64,000 nt of DNA from Parvularculaceae bacterium (GTDB taxonomy: Bacteria > Pseudomonadota > Alphaproteobacteria > Caulobacterales > Parvularculaceae), in assembly GCA_021776465.1 (NCBI GenBank), contig JAJFFU010000113.1:84772-148771 (forward strand), read 5' to 3'. The notes beneath the pieces were generated by a model. It did not search any database. It worked only from the letters and a program-made list of their open reading frames with translations, and had not been told where the DNA came from. The translations under genes and the position numbers were made by a program. Shown here in pieces: positions 35,579-43,126 of the stretch (positions within the stretch are counted from its first letter, which is position 1; every line of letters begins with the position of its first letter).

Positions 35579-36196
35579 ATGAAGGCATGGCATTTTTTGA
35601 AGGACGACTGTTCCCTTCGGAATAAAGTGAATGGAAGGAAGTATGTAAAGCCTGGCCTTAAGCTAACGCATAAGGGGCCACTTATTTTGTGCGAATCAGG
35701 GCTACACGCATCTGTACGGTTGATTGATGCGCTGAAGTATGCTCCTGGTAGCATGCTGTGCAGAGTTGAGTGCGGGGGAGAGATTAAAACACAAACAGAT
35801 AAACTTGTTTGTACGGAGCGCACTGTTGAATACATGCTGGATGCTACAGATTATCTTCATGAATTTGCGTGCTTGTCTGCGGAGTGGGCACTAAATAAAT
35901 TTGTAAAGAATCCAGACCCTAGGAGCTTGGCTGCCATTCAGGCTAAAAGAGATTGGTTGAAGGGAAAAATTACAGATCAAGAGTTGGCTGCGGCTTACTC
36001 TGCGGCTAACTCTGCGGCTTACTCTGCGGCTTACTATGCGGCTAACTCTGAGGTTTACTCTGCGGCTCGCTATGCGGCTCACTCTGCGGCTCGCTATGCG
36101 GCTCACTCTGCGGCTCGCTATGCGGCTCACTCTGCGGCTAACTCTGATCTAAACACAATTTTGGAAAACATGATTGAAGAGGTAGAATATGAATAA
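35579..36196 (+). CDS. DUF7666-like protein with C-terminal Ala-rich tandem repeat
   Basis: MKAWHFLKDDCSLRN..; (Y/N/H/R)(S/Y)AA repeats. Confidence 0.65.
   Translation: MKAWHFLKDDCSLRNKVNGRKYVKPGLKLTHKGPLILCESGLHASVRLIDALKYAPGSMLCRVECGGEIKTQTDKLVCTERTVEYMLDATDYLHEFACLSAEWALNKFVKNPDPRSLAAIQAKRDWLKGKITDQELAAAYSAANSAAYSAAYYAANSEVYSAARYAAHSAARYAAHSAARYAAHSAANSDLNTILENMIEEVEYE
35987..36146 (+). repeat. 12-bp coding tandem repeat (gcggctNNctNt), ~13 units
   Basis: direct reading; includes 24-bp higher-order unit gcggctcgctatgcggctcactct. Confidence 0.9.
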
Positions 36197-36638
36197 ACAA
36201 ATGATTATCATGTCTGCTGTTAGTGGCATGGGAAAAAGTACATATGCAAAGAGCTTGACAAAAGATCATCCAAGTGCTATCATTCTTTCAGCGGATGACT
36301 ACCACATCAACACTGATGGTGTGTACGACTGGAAGATCGAGAATCTCTCTGCGGCACACCTGGATTGCAAGATTCGGACAAAGGCAGCTATAGAAGCAGA
36401 GATTGAGCTTATCATCATCGATAACACAAATATCTCTCCTGTTGATGCTGCGTGGTATTACGAGGAAGCGAAGATTGCAGGATATGAGCCTAAGATTGTC
36501 AGGCTTCATGGAGACTTTGACGCTGCCTTTGCACGTAACGTACACGGGGTGCCTGAGAAGACGCACAAGAACCAGCGTAGGGGCTTTGAGAAAGCGCAGT
36601 GGCCCACATACTGGAACGTTGAGAATGTAGAGGTGTAA
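36189..36638 (+). CDS. P-loop (polynucleotide kinase-like) kinase
   Basis: MIIMSAVSGMGKSTYAKSL, LSADDYH, IIIDNTNI. Confidence 0.8.
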   Translation: MNKQMIIMSAVSGMGKSTYAKSLTKDHPSAIILSADDYHINTDGVYDWKIENLSAAHLDCKIRTKAAIEAEIELIIIDNTNISPVDAAWYYEEAKIAGYEPKIVRLHGDFDAAFARNVHGVPEKTHKNQRRGFEKAQWPTYWNVENVEV

Positions 36639-36657
36639 ATAAAAAATAATAAATATG

Positions 36658-36686
36658 TGGCACGAGAGTAAGAAGAGTGCTATAAT
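36658..36686 (+). promoter_or_regulatory. sigma70-like promoter upstream of tRNA-Asn
   Basis: TGGCAC-N17-TATAAT. Confidence 0.65.
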
Positions 36687-36703
36687 ATAATTACCGAAGC
36701 AAT

Positions 36704-36784
36704 TCCCCTGTAGCTCAGTTTGGTCAGAGCCGGAGGCCGTTAACCTCTGTGAATTGCGTGGGTTCGAATCCTACCGGGGGAGCC
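36704..36784 (+). tRNA. tRNA-Asn(GUU) with C33 and 9-nt variable loop
   Basis: acceptor TCCCCTG/CGGGGGA, AC arm GGAGG CCGTTAA CCTCT, T-arm GTGGG TTCGAAT CCTAC, GCCA. Confidence 0.75.
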
Positions 36785-36813
36785 ATCAAACAACGACCTT
36801 GCTGGAAAGAAAA

Positions 36814-37017
36814 ATGTACAGATTACCAAGAAAGCATTGGCCTTCCAAGGAAGAAAATGCTAAACTACAAGCAGAAGAGAACAAGCGGGCAGACGAGTTT
36901 GACTACATGCCTGACCCGATTTGTGATTGTGGCGAGGTAGGATATGCGTGCGTCTGTGATGAGCTTGCTGCCTTCCTCGGTTATTACTCAGACGGAAGCC
37001 CTTACATCGAGAAATAA
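36814..37017 (+). CDS. hypothetical protein with Cys motif
   Basis: CDCGEVGYACVCDE. Confidence 0.5.
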   Translation: MYRLPRKHWPSKEENAKLQAEENKRADEFDYMPDPICDCGEVGYACVCDELAAFLGYYSDGSPYIEK

Positions 37018-37018
37018 A

Positions 37019-37297
37019 ATGAATACCAAGTACCGTGCCTGTGTTACGCCTATGCCCACCAAGCCTGTTTTTGGGAAGAAGATTAGTACGCCCGAGAAGA
37101 TTAGGCTCATGAAGGAGTATGACAAGGAAGATGCCGATTGGCAGCGCTCCATTCGCGCTCAGATCAACCGCGACCGCAGTAAGAAGGGTGCGGCTCCGGC
37201 ACGACGTGTCAAGGCCCTAGAGGGGCGTTTGGAGAAGCATCGTCTTTCTGACAAGAAAAAGAAGAAGAAGGTGGACAAGAAGGGTGGGGTGTCCTAG
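37019..37297 (+). CDS. basic hypothetical protein
   Basis: ORF. Confidence 0.5.
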   Translation: MNTKYRACVTPMPTKPVFGKKISTPEKIRLMKEYDKEDADWQRSIRAQINRDRSKKGAAPARRVKALEGRLEKHRLSDKKKKKKVDKKGGVS

Positions 37298-37298
37298 G

Positions 37299-37547
37299 AT
37301 GAAGGTAGAAGAGAAAGCGAAGCGAGTAAAGATGTTTACGAATCGTCAGCTTGATTCGCAAATTAAGAAGTGCGAAGATCTACTAGAATCAATCAGCGCT
37401 CTTTTGCTTGACGGATTGATTACGCAATATGAACGAAATAAGTTGCGCAAGGCCCAAAGTGGAACTATTCTAATGAAGAATTCCATGCAAGCTATCCGTC
37501 ATCGCTACTCAGGCGCAGTAATTCCTACTAAGGGAGAAAACAAGTGA
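37299..37547 (+). CDS. hypothetical protein
   Basis: ORF. Confidence 0.5.
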   Translation: MKVEEKAKRVKMFTNRQLDSQIKKCEDLLESISALLLDGLITQYERNKLRKAQSGTILMKNSMQAIRHRYSGAVIPTKGENK

Positions 37548-37702
37548 AGTACATGACCGAAGAAGACCTGGACGTGTGGCACGAGAAGCGGCAAGCTAAG
37601 CAGGCTGTGCGTGACGCCGAGGAGCGTCGTTTGTGGGAGAGTGAGTACGAGATGGCTCTTGAGGCCGGATTCTCGTCCATCCCCGGAAGGATGTTCATCT
37701 AA
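37544..37702 (+). CDS. small hypothetical protein
   Basis: GTG start overlapping TGA; MKYMTEEDLDVWHEKRQ. Confidence 0.45.
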   Translation: MKYMTEEDLDVWHEKRQAKQAVRDAEERRLWESEYEMALEAGFSSIPGRMFI

Positions 37703-37718
37703 AAAAAAGGGTTGACAA

Positions 37719-37937
37719 ATGGACATGAAAGTGTCATACTTGGATACAGTGAAGCACTTGCCTAAGCAGGTTGGTACCTGCCAGCGCTGCAAGAAGGAAG
37801 TGCCAGACACTGGTAAGTTGTGCATCGCTATCTTTGCATCAATCGAGCGTGACTTTGGTAACATTTGTTCTTGTTGCCACGCAGAAATTAAAGCAAAGAT
37901 CGAGAGTGGAGAAATTAACGAAATCGAGGGAGAATAA
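37719..37937 (+). CDS. small zinc-ribbon-like protein
   Basis: CQRCKKE...CSCCHAEIK. Confidence 0.6.
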   Translation: MDMKVSYLDTVKHLPKQVGTCQRCKKEVPDTGKLCIAIFASIERDFGNICSCCHAEIKAKIESGEINEIEGE

Positions 37938-38251
37938 TGACCAAATATCAAATGACGGTTTATAGTCCGTCAGGAAAGAAGCGTGCAGCTAAGAGTTTTT
38001 CTAATGGCGAATTCTTTGTTCTGTACAATTCCATCCACGGAGAGCTTTTGTGCAGGTTCATTGAGAATGATGGACTCTACGTACATGCCCTGGTTAGTAT
38101 GCCAGATGCTTCTGTTGCAGAATTTCTGATCCGCCCTAAAAAGAAAGTGCAACCTGTCACTGTAGAGAAAATGTGTGACGTGCCCGATGAGTGTGGCATG
38201 GTTTCTATGATAGAAAGTGGAAAGGTGGATTCTAGGATGGGCAAGGGATAA
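37937..38251 (+). CDS. hypothetical protein
   Basis: ATGA coupling. Confidence 0.55.
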   Translation: MTKYQMTVYSPSGKKRAAKSFSNGEFFVLYNSIHGELLCRFIENDGLYVHALVSMPDASVAEFLIRPKKKVQPVTVEKMCDVPDECGMVSMIESGKVDSRMGKG

Positions 38252-38270
38252 TAAAAAAATCACGGGCTGC

Positions 38271-38299
38271 TTGACCTTGCGGCGTAGAGGGTGTACAAT
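38271..38299 (+). promoter_or_regulatory. sigma70-like promoter
   Basis: TTGACC-N17-TACAAT. Confidence 0.75.
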
Positions 38300-38302
38300 T
38301 GG

Positions 38303-38474
38303 AGCAGAAGGGTAGGGGAAGGGCTTAGACCCAAAGGCTCCCTAGCGCAAGCCCTGAAGCAAACCGTTGGATGGATACCGGGCAACCTCAGCACCCAGAA
38401 TTATGGACCCATCCAGACAAGTGATTGTCAAACATATAGCGGAAGAGGTGACAGCGTGGAGAGACACGCATTTA
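38303..38474 (+). ncRNA. structured non-coding RNA between promoter and tRNA-Tyr
   Basis: AGGGCTT/AAGCCCT, TGGATGG/CCATCCA, GCGTG/CACGC. Confidence 0.5.
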
Positions 38475-38550
38475 CCACCTTGGACCATCTGGGAATGGTG
38501 TGAGCCTGTAAAGCTCACTGGTCTTAGTTCGAATCTAAGAGGGTGGACCA
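38475..38550 (+). tRNA. tRNA-Tyr(GUA), C1-G72, short variable loop
   Basis: acceptor CCACCTT/AGGGTGG, AC arm TGAGC CTGTAAA GCTCA, variable loop 5 nt, T-stem CTTAG/CTAAG, ACCA. Confidence 0.75.
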
Positions 38551-38709
38551 ATGGCTGAAAAAATCGTTTGGGATGCTATCTTTTCCATTTGCACACTTTG
38601 TTACATTTTACGGATGGTGCAAGTGTTTGATAAGGAAGTACTGAAGCTCCCAAAAGAAAAAATCCCTCAAATTTACCCGGACATGGAAGAAGAAGGAGGA
38701 TACACTTAA
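38551..38709 (+). CDS. small hypothetical protein
   Basis: ATG directly follows the tRNA CCA; MAEKIVWDAIFSICTLCYILRM. Confidence 0.55.
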   Translation: MAEKIVWDAIFSICTLCYILRMVQVFDKEVLKLPKEKIPQIYPDMEEEGGYT

Positions 38710-38710
38710 T

Positions 38711-38815
38711 ATGAATGACGCGATGGAACTGTTCAACGAAGCTATGGCGCTAGTTTTCATCATTGGTATCATTGCAGGATTGGTGATTGCTGTAGTTGCT
38801 GTAGTGTTGGCATAA
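38711..38815 (+). CDS. 34-aa transmembrane microprotein
   Basis: MNDAMELFNEAMALVFIIGIIAGLVIAVVAVVLA. Confidence 0.5.
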   Translation: MNDAMELFNEAMALVFIIGIIAGLVIAVVAVVLA

Positions 38816-38828
38816 AAAAAACAAAAAT

Positions 38829-38903
38829 GGCCCTGTCGTTTACTGGCTAGGATACCGGGTTTTCATCTCGGAGGAGGGAGATCGATACTCCCCAGGGCTA
38901 CCA
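38829..38903 (+). tRNA. tRNA-Glu(UUC)
   Basis: acceptor GGCCCTG/CAGGGCT, AC loop TTTTCAT, T-arm GGGAG ATCGATA CTCCC, CCA. Confidence 0.8.
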
Positions 38904-38938
38904 TAATTCACTTGACATCCTACACTGGAGCTAGAACA

Positions 38939-39160
38939 ATGAAGCTTATCGCAAATGACCGTCCAGAACCACGCCTCTCTCGCATTTCTGTTGAGTACAC
39001 GGCATTTGAGGAAAACAAGCCATCTCTCGCCACTCTCTTGCGCTTGTGCGAAGTGGAGGGGCAAATCCCTGATGACGAAATCCCAGATGCCCCCATGGAC
39101 GCAGACAAGCCAACCATCAGCGAGCTACAGAATGGTGTCAAGGGGCGGCACGTTGTCTAG
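38939..39160 (+). CDS. hypothetical protein
   Basis: ORF. Confidence 0.5.
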   Translation: MKLIANDRPEPRLSRISVEYTAFEENKPSLATLLRLCEVEGQIPDDEIPDAPMDADKPTISELQNGVKGRHVV

Positions 39161-39359
39161 GTGGGCGGATGTACAGAACAATGCAGCTACGCGTGCTATG
39201 AATTATTCTCTTCTTGAGAAATACATGCGAGAGACGGGAAGGGAAAAGGCGATGTGGCATTTTCGCAAAAGAAAGTTTGCATTTGTCGAGGCGTATGATA
39301 AACTATACATGGCGGAAGTGGAAGTGGGGCTTCAAGCGGCGCAAGGAGAAGAACAATGA
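39132..39359 (+). CDS. hypothetical protein
   Basis: ORF. Confidence 0.45.
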   Translation: MVSRGGTLSRWADVQNNAATRAMNYSLLEKYMRETGREKAMWHFRKRKFAFVEAYDKLYMAEVEVGLQAAQGEEQ

Positions 39360-39682
39360 TGGATTTGCAGACAATCATCCACGTTAACCGAAAGCCTGAT
39401 CTAGAACCAGATCCATCTCTTATGGCACGCATCCAAGAAATTTTGGATGAAGAGCTTGCCAATGAGAAATACGAGAAGATGATGCGAGATAGTGATGAGA
39501 TGTTTAATGCATTTTTTTTCGTAATGAATAGCGAAACGCTTGACTTCGCTGATGCTGGGTTCTACTATTCTCATAGCAACGGGAACGACACCTACTACGT
39601 CCATGAAGCGTACCCCGATCTGGTGATTGGCGATAATTTCTTTGTGGGCAGTAAAGAAAATACGGAGAAGAAAAATGATTAA
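39356..39682 (+). CDS. hypothetical protein
   Basis: ATGATG coupling. Confidence 0.55.
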   Translation: MMDLQTIIHVNRKPDLEPDPSLMARIQEILDEELANEKYEKMMRDSDEMFNAFFFVMNSETLDFADAGFYYSHSNGNDTYYVHEAYPDLVIGDNFFVGSKENTEKKND

Positions 39683-39830
39683 GAAGTGTAGCTGCAATCA
39701 CCCGTACCAGGACAAGAAGCACGGCAAGGGCCGGCGTGTCCACACCAAGTGTACCAGCGGCTATCGCTGCACTGTGTGTACGGCTGTCAGTGGCGGTGGA
39801 GAAGGCAAGAGTAAGAAGGGGAAGAAGTAA
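39675..39830 (+). CDS. small Cys/His-rich basic protein
   Basis: MIKKCSCNHPYQDKKHGKGRRVHTKCTSGYRCTVC. Confidence 0.6.
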   Translation: MIKKCSCNHPYQDKKHGKGRRVHTKCTSGYRCTVCTAVSGGGEGKSKKGKK

Positions 39831-40258
39831 TGCTAACGGAAAATGAAAGAATTAATGGAATTAGTGGTGTAAGTGATGAAAGAAAGCCGCTAATTGCCAG
39901 GGCCCTGCGTGCTGCCGCATATGCTTGTACGGCTTGGACATGTGATATCAATACAACATGTTCTGATTTCTATTACGACAAGACAGGGATTGGCTGACCG
40001 GCTGTGTATTTTGCCCAAGTGTTGGGTATTTTGACACGACAAGAAGCTGAACATGGCCTCAACGGAGTTAAGGCATACTACTGTGTTAAGTTTCTTTCTG
40101 ATATTTGGAAAGATCACACAGGAGAAATCAAAACCCAAAGAAATTGGGGGTACACAGACGTTATCGATGGTGGTCGTGGAGAGGAAGTGGCCGCTGTATT
40201 CTTTGCAGCAGCTAAGAGTTTGGAAGAAAATTTGGAGAAAAATAATGAATCTGTTTGA
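39830..40258 (+). CDS. ORF with in-frame TGA at 39995-39997 (recoding, readthrough or disrupted gene)
   Basis: MLTENER...DKTGIG-TGA-PAVYFAQVLGILTRQ... same frame on both sides. Confidence 0.5.
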
Positions 40259-40379
40259 CTCTAGGCCCATGAGCGAATACACTAAGAGTGACTGGGTGTG
40301 GTTCACACTCGCTTGTTCGCCCCCCCTGATGATTATGGGAACTGCCCTGGCAGTGGTGCTTGCGAGCTTGGTGTCGTGA
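40245..40379 (+). CDS. small membrane protein (44 aa)
   Basis: MNLFDSRPMSEYTKSDWVWFTLACSPPLMIMGTALAVVLASLVS. Confidence 0.5.
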   Translation: MNLFDSRPMSEYTKSDWVWFTLACSPPLMIMGTALAVVLASLVS

Positions 40380-40567
40380 ACTACGACCACCTTCATTACG
40401 AAGTTTTGCCAGAAATCGCTAGCAATTTCCGAGGGAAGTTGTACACTGTCCTTACCGAAACAGAACTCTCTGTTGCCGAAGAACTGAAGAGACAAGGGTA
40501 CGGCGACTGGGTGGAGGTAATAATTGAAGGCGAGATGAACTGGAGATTTGAGGATGTCGAGGATTGA
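40376..40567 (+). CDS. hypothetical protein
   Basis: GTG start overlapping TGA. Confidence 0.5.
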   Translation: MNYDHLHYEVLPEIASNFRGKLYTVLTETELSVAEELKRQGYGDWVEVIIEGEMNWRFEDVED

Positions 40568-40733
40568 CAGGATGCGGAGTGTGTCAAGGATTTTCCATAA
40601 AGTGTTGATCGATGAGTTTACGCATGTTGAGCTAAAGCTGCTTGACATTCTCGTCGCCGAGGGGTATGGTAGGTGTAGGTCGATTGGAGTAGATTCATTC
40701 GTCTATATGGATTACGAAACTGACCTCCCATAA
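40554..40733 (+). CDS. hypothetical protein
   Basis: overlapping ORF. Confidence 0.45.
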   Translation: MSRIDRMRSVSRIFHKVLIDEFTHVELKLLDILVAEGYGRCRSIGVDSFVYMDYETDLP

Positions 40734-40753
40734 TATAAAAAAGGGGATAAACC

Positions 40754-40782
40754 TTGCAACCCGCTAGCCGACAGCTTATACT
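40754..40782 (+). promoter_or_regulatory. sigma70-like promoter
   Basis: TTGCAA-N17-TATACT. Confidence 0.7.
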
Positions 40783-40949
40783 GAAGCTGAGCATCAGGAG
40801 GGCGAAGGAACGACGGCAGAATTTGCCTTTCTCCGAAACATCGAGCGAAGTGATTTACAAGGCAAATAAAAGAATCACGGATGGAGAAAAAGCGCTTGCC
40901 TATCTGAGAAGCATCTCTTAAAATAAGGGTAGAACAAAAGAGGATTGAC

Positions 40950-41117
40950 ATGAGGAACAGTTACATCGTATACTTCGACAACGAGCCAATGGTGATTCTC
41001 CAAAAGACAGAGATGAAAACCAACGAGGTAATGCTGGACGAATACGCCAAGAAATACGCATTCGACCGCGACAGGCTGTCATGCAGCACATTCCCTCTTT
41101 CTCTAGTGGAGATTTAA
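40950..41117 (+). CDS. small hypothetical protein (55 aa)
   Basis: MRNSYIVYFDNEPMVILQKTEM. Confidence 0.55.
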   Translation: MRNSYIVYFDNEPMVILQKTEMKTNEVMLDEYAKKYAFDRDRLSCSTFPLSLVEI

Positions 41118-41118
41118 A

Positions 41119-41337
41119 ATGAAGTACCTAAAAGAACTCGAAGACGGAATGAAAATCTCTTGCAATCCTGGGTGGCGCGTTGTAGAATACATCAGAGGGA
41201 TGACGAGCGACCCGAAATACATCGCTGCCCTCCTCTCGACAATGGCTGTAGCTGCACGCAAGGATGCACGAGCCCTCGATAAGCAGCACGCTGAAGCACG
41301 CATTAAGCGACAAGTGGAGGAAGACATTTTGTCGTAA
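41119..41337 (+). CDS. hypothetical protein
   Basis: ORF. Confidence 0.5.
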   Translation: MKYLKELEDGMKISCNPGWRVVEYIRGMTSDPKYIAALLSTMAVAARKDARALDKQHAEARIKRQVEEDILS

Positions 41338-41360
41338 AAAGAAAAAAAAAAGAAATAAAG

Positions 41361-41389
41361 TGGACATCTGACGAAGTAAGTGCTACATT
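41361..41389 (+). promoter_or_regulatory. sigma70-like promoter
   Basis: TGGACA-N17-TACATT. Confidence 0.6.
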
Positions 41390-41561
41390 TATAATAACAA
41401 GCAACATGGAGGCGGTTATAATACGCTAATGTCACTCAACACCAAAGCGCAACATAGGGTGAGCGCTACGACATAAAATATCCCAGCCCATCTATGAAGT
41501 GGAGGGATAAATCCACTTGCACTGTACGTAATTAAAAAACAACGAAAATCAGGGGTGGGGC

Positions 41562-41590
41562 TTGACAAACATCGGGCCCCACCCCACACT
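41562..41590 (+). promoter_or_regulatory. sigma70-like promoter upstream of tRNA-like gene
   Basis: TTGACA-N17-CACACT. Confidence 0.6.
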
Positions 41591-41596
41591 AAACAT

Positions 41597-41725
41597 GCGG
41601 GGTAGCTTAAAGGTAAAGCAATAGCACATACGGACATTCACGGGATATACCCATTCCGTTGGGGAAAACTCCTAGAATAAGTGCTACAATATATGTGGTG
41701 GGTTCGATTCCTGCCCCTCGCACCA
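41597..41725 (+). tRNA. tRNA-like gene with ~50-nt insertion in or around the anticodon arm
   Basis: GCGGGG/CCTCGC, D-arm GCTT AAAGGTA AAGC, enclosing TAGCAC/GTGCTA, T-arm GTGGG TTCGATT CCTGC, ACCA. Confidence 0.55.
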
Positions 41726-41797
41726 TCGAAAAAAAAATAAATGCTTTTTATTAGAAATCCTGTGCTACACTTCCTGTAGCCAACAAAGGAGCATGAC

Positions 41798-42001
41798 ATG
41801 AAGCCAAGCGAAATGGTGAGCAATCAGGCAACCCGTATGACGGATATCGTGATGCGTATTATCCGCGCAGAAACTGGGATCGACGAAGGAAGCGGTAAGC
41901 ATTTCAAGATCAGGGAAGAAATCAAAAAGAAGGTCAAGCTGGAAATGGCGAATTTCTCCCTGGACTTTATCGCCACCATGCACCAGAATAAGGGTGAGTG
42001 A
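41798..42001 (+). CDS. hypothetical protein
   Basis: RBS aaagga. Confidence 0.55.
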   Translation: MKPSEMVSNQATRMTDIVMRIIRAETGIDEGSGKHFKIREEIKKKVKLEMANFSLDFIATMHQNKGE

Positions 42002-42002
42002 A

Positions 42003-42194
42003 ATGTTCAAGCCTCTCATCACATCTCATAGTGCGGAGCTATCCTGCACCCTCTACAAAACACTAGAAAAAATGGGATACTTCTTGACAAAGGACGAAGC
42101 TGAAGCTATCCTGAGTACAGTGGAAGCCGCGACGGCCAACTTGGCTATCGAAATGTTTGACACATTCACAGAAAATCTACACGGGAAAAACTAA
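42003..42194 (+). CDS. hypothetical protein
   Basis: ORF. Confidence 0.55.
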   Translation: MFKPLITSHSAELSCTLYKTLEKMGYFLTKDEAEAILSTVEAATANLAIEMFDTFTENLHGKN

Positions 42195-42195
42195 A

Positions 42196-42468
42196 ATGAA
42201 CATCGAAAAGAGGAGCGAAGACCTGCATGTGACGATTGGTGGAATTCCCCCTGGGACAGCTTTTTATTTTGCGGGTGAAGATGAAATTTGCCTCAAGGTG
42301 AAATTCGTGGGAATGTCATGTGGAACTGTGTCACAACTAGAAGGCATGGAAGGAAAAACCATGTATGTCAGGCTCAGCAATGGTGCGGTGGCGGCTAAGT
42401 GCAGCTATGTTGAGGTGTGCCCTCTTCCCAATGCCGGTGTTGTTCGAGAATTCGCAAATAACGCTTGA
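42196..42468 (+). CDS. hypothetical protein with PPGTAFYF segment
   Basis: ORF. Confidence 0.55.
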   Translation: MNIEKRSEDLHVTIGGIPPGTAFYFAGEDEICLKVKFVGMSCGTVSQLEGMEGKTMYVRLSNGAVAAKCSYVEVCPLPNAGVVREFANNA

Positions 42469-42493
42469 CGGCGAGCCAGCTACACCCTAGAAT
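42465..42493 (+). promoter_or_regulatory. sigma70-like promoter
   Basis: TTGACG-N17-TAGAAT. Confidence 0.65.
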
Positions 42494-42524
42494 GTAGGCG
42501 AACACAAACAACAGAGGGAAAAAA

Positions 42525-42836
42525 ATGAACATGTCAGATTTGGAAAGAGTGGTTTTTCTTTCCTCCATCAAGGAAAAGTGCGAGCAAGCACAAGTGGAAT
42601 TGCAAGAATTCATCGAGGAACACCAGGATGATCCTGACCCCGGCGGAATCAAGGGGTATGAGTATGGGTATTGGGCTAATTTCTCTACCCACAAGGATGG
42701 GAGTGGCAAGGCAGCAGATTTCAGCGGGTGTTACATTGGTGTGCAAGCTGCGCGGGCTCTAATGCAAGTGGCAGATGATCAAATTTCACGCGTTTGTGAA
42801 GACTTGCACAAGCTAGGTGTAAATGCTTCCAAATAA
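42525..42836 (+). CDS. hypothetical protein
   Basis: ORF after promoter. Confidence 0.6.
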   Translation: MNMSDLERVVFLSSIKEKCEQAQVELQEFIEEHQDDPDPGGIKGYEYGYWANFSTHKDGSGKAADFSGCYIGVQAARALMQVADDQISRVCEDLHKLGVNASK

Positions 42837-42898
42837 AAACAAATATTCCCTGGCCTTTCATTAGGATAGGGAGTAGAAGTGAAGAGGAGAATAAACAC

Positions 42899-43087
42899 AT
42901 GACTGACGAAAAGAGATTTTATTTGACAACCCGCCTGTCTCAGGTCTACGATGAAATCGAGCACATGGAGGATACACTCCAGGGGTGCGATTGGTGTTGA
43001 GGGGGTGGCGACGAAGCTCTGGCAGAGCTTATTGACGAGAAAGAAAAAATCCTGAAAGAGCTTGCCAAGGAGAGAGAAGCGAGCTAA
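42899..43087 (+). CDS. small ORF with in-frame TGA at 42998-43000 (QGCDWC-TGA-GGGDEALAEL)
   Basis: single frame ATG to TAA apart from one TGA; hairpin AAGCTCT-GGC-AGAGCTT downstream. Confidence 0.5.
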
Positions 43088-43126
43088 ACTGTAAGTAGAC
43101 AAGGAAACAACACCTGGGGCAAACCG

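Noticed and set aside
35987-36146. CRISPR array
   Set aside because: Repeats are 12 bp, contiguous, in frame and without spacers; they encode an Ala-rich tail.
38291-38558. ORFs 38291-38503 and 38367-38558 (+)
   Set aside because: They overlap the promoter, the structured RNA and tRNA-Tyr and have no RBS or plausible protein composition.
39830-43087. Genome-wide reassignment of TGA to Trp
   Set aside because: Many genes end in TGA and the only tRNA-Trp seen has a CCA anticodon; only local recoding, readthrough or mutation remains plausible.
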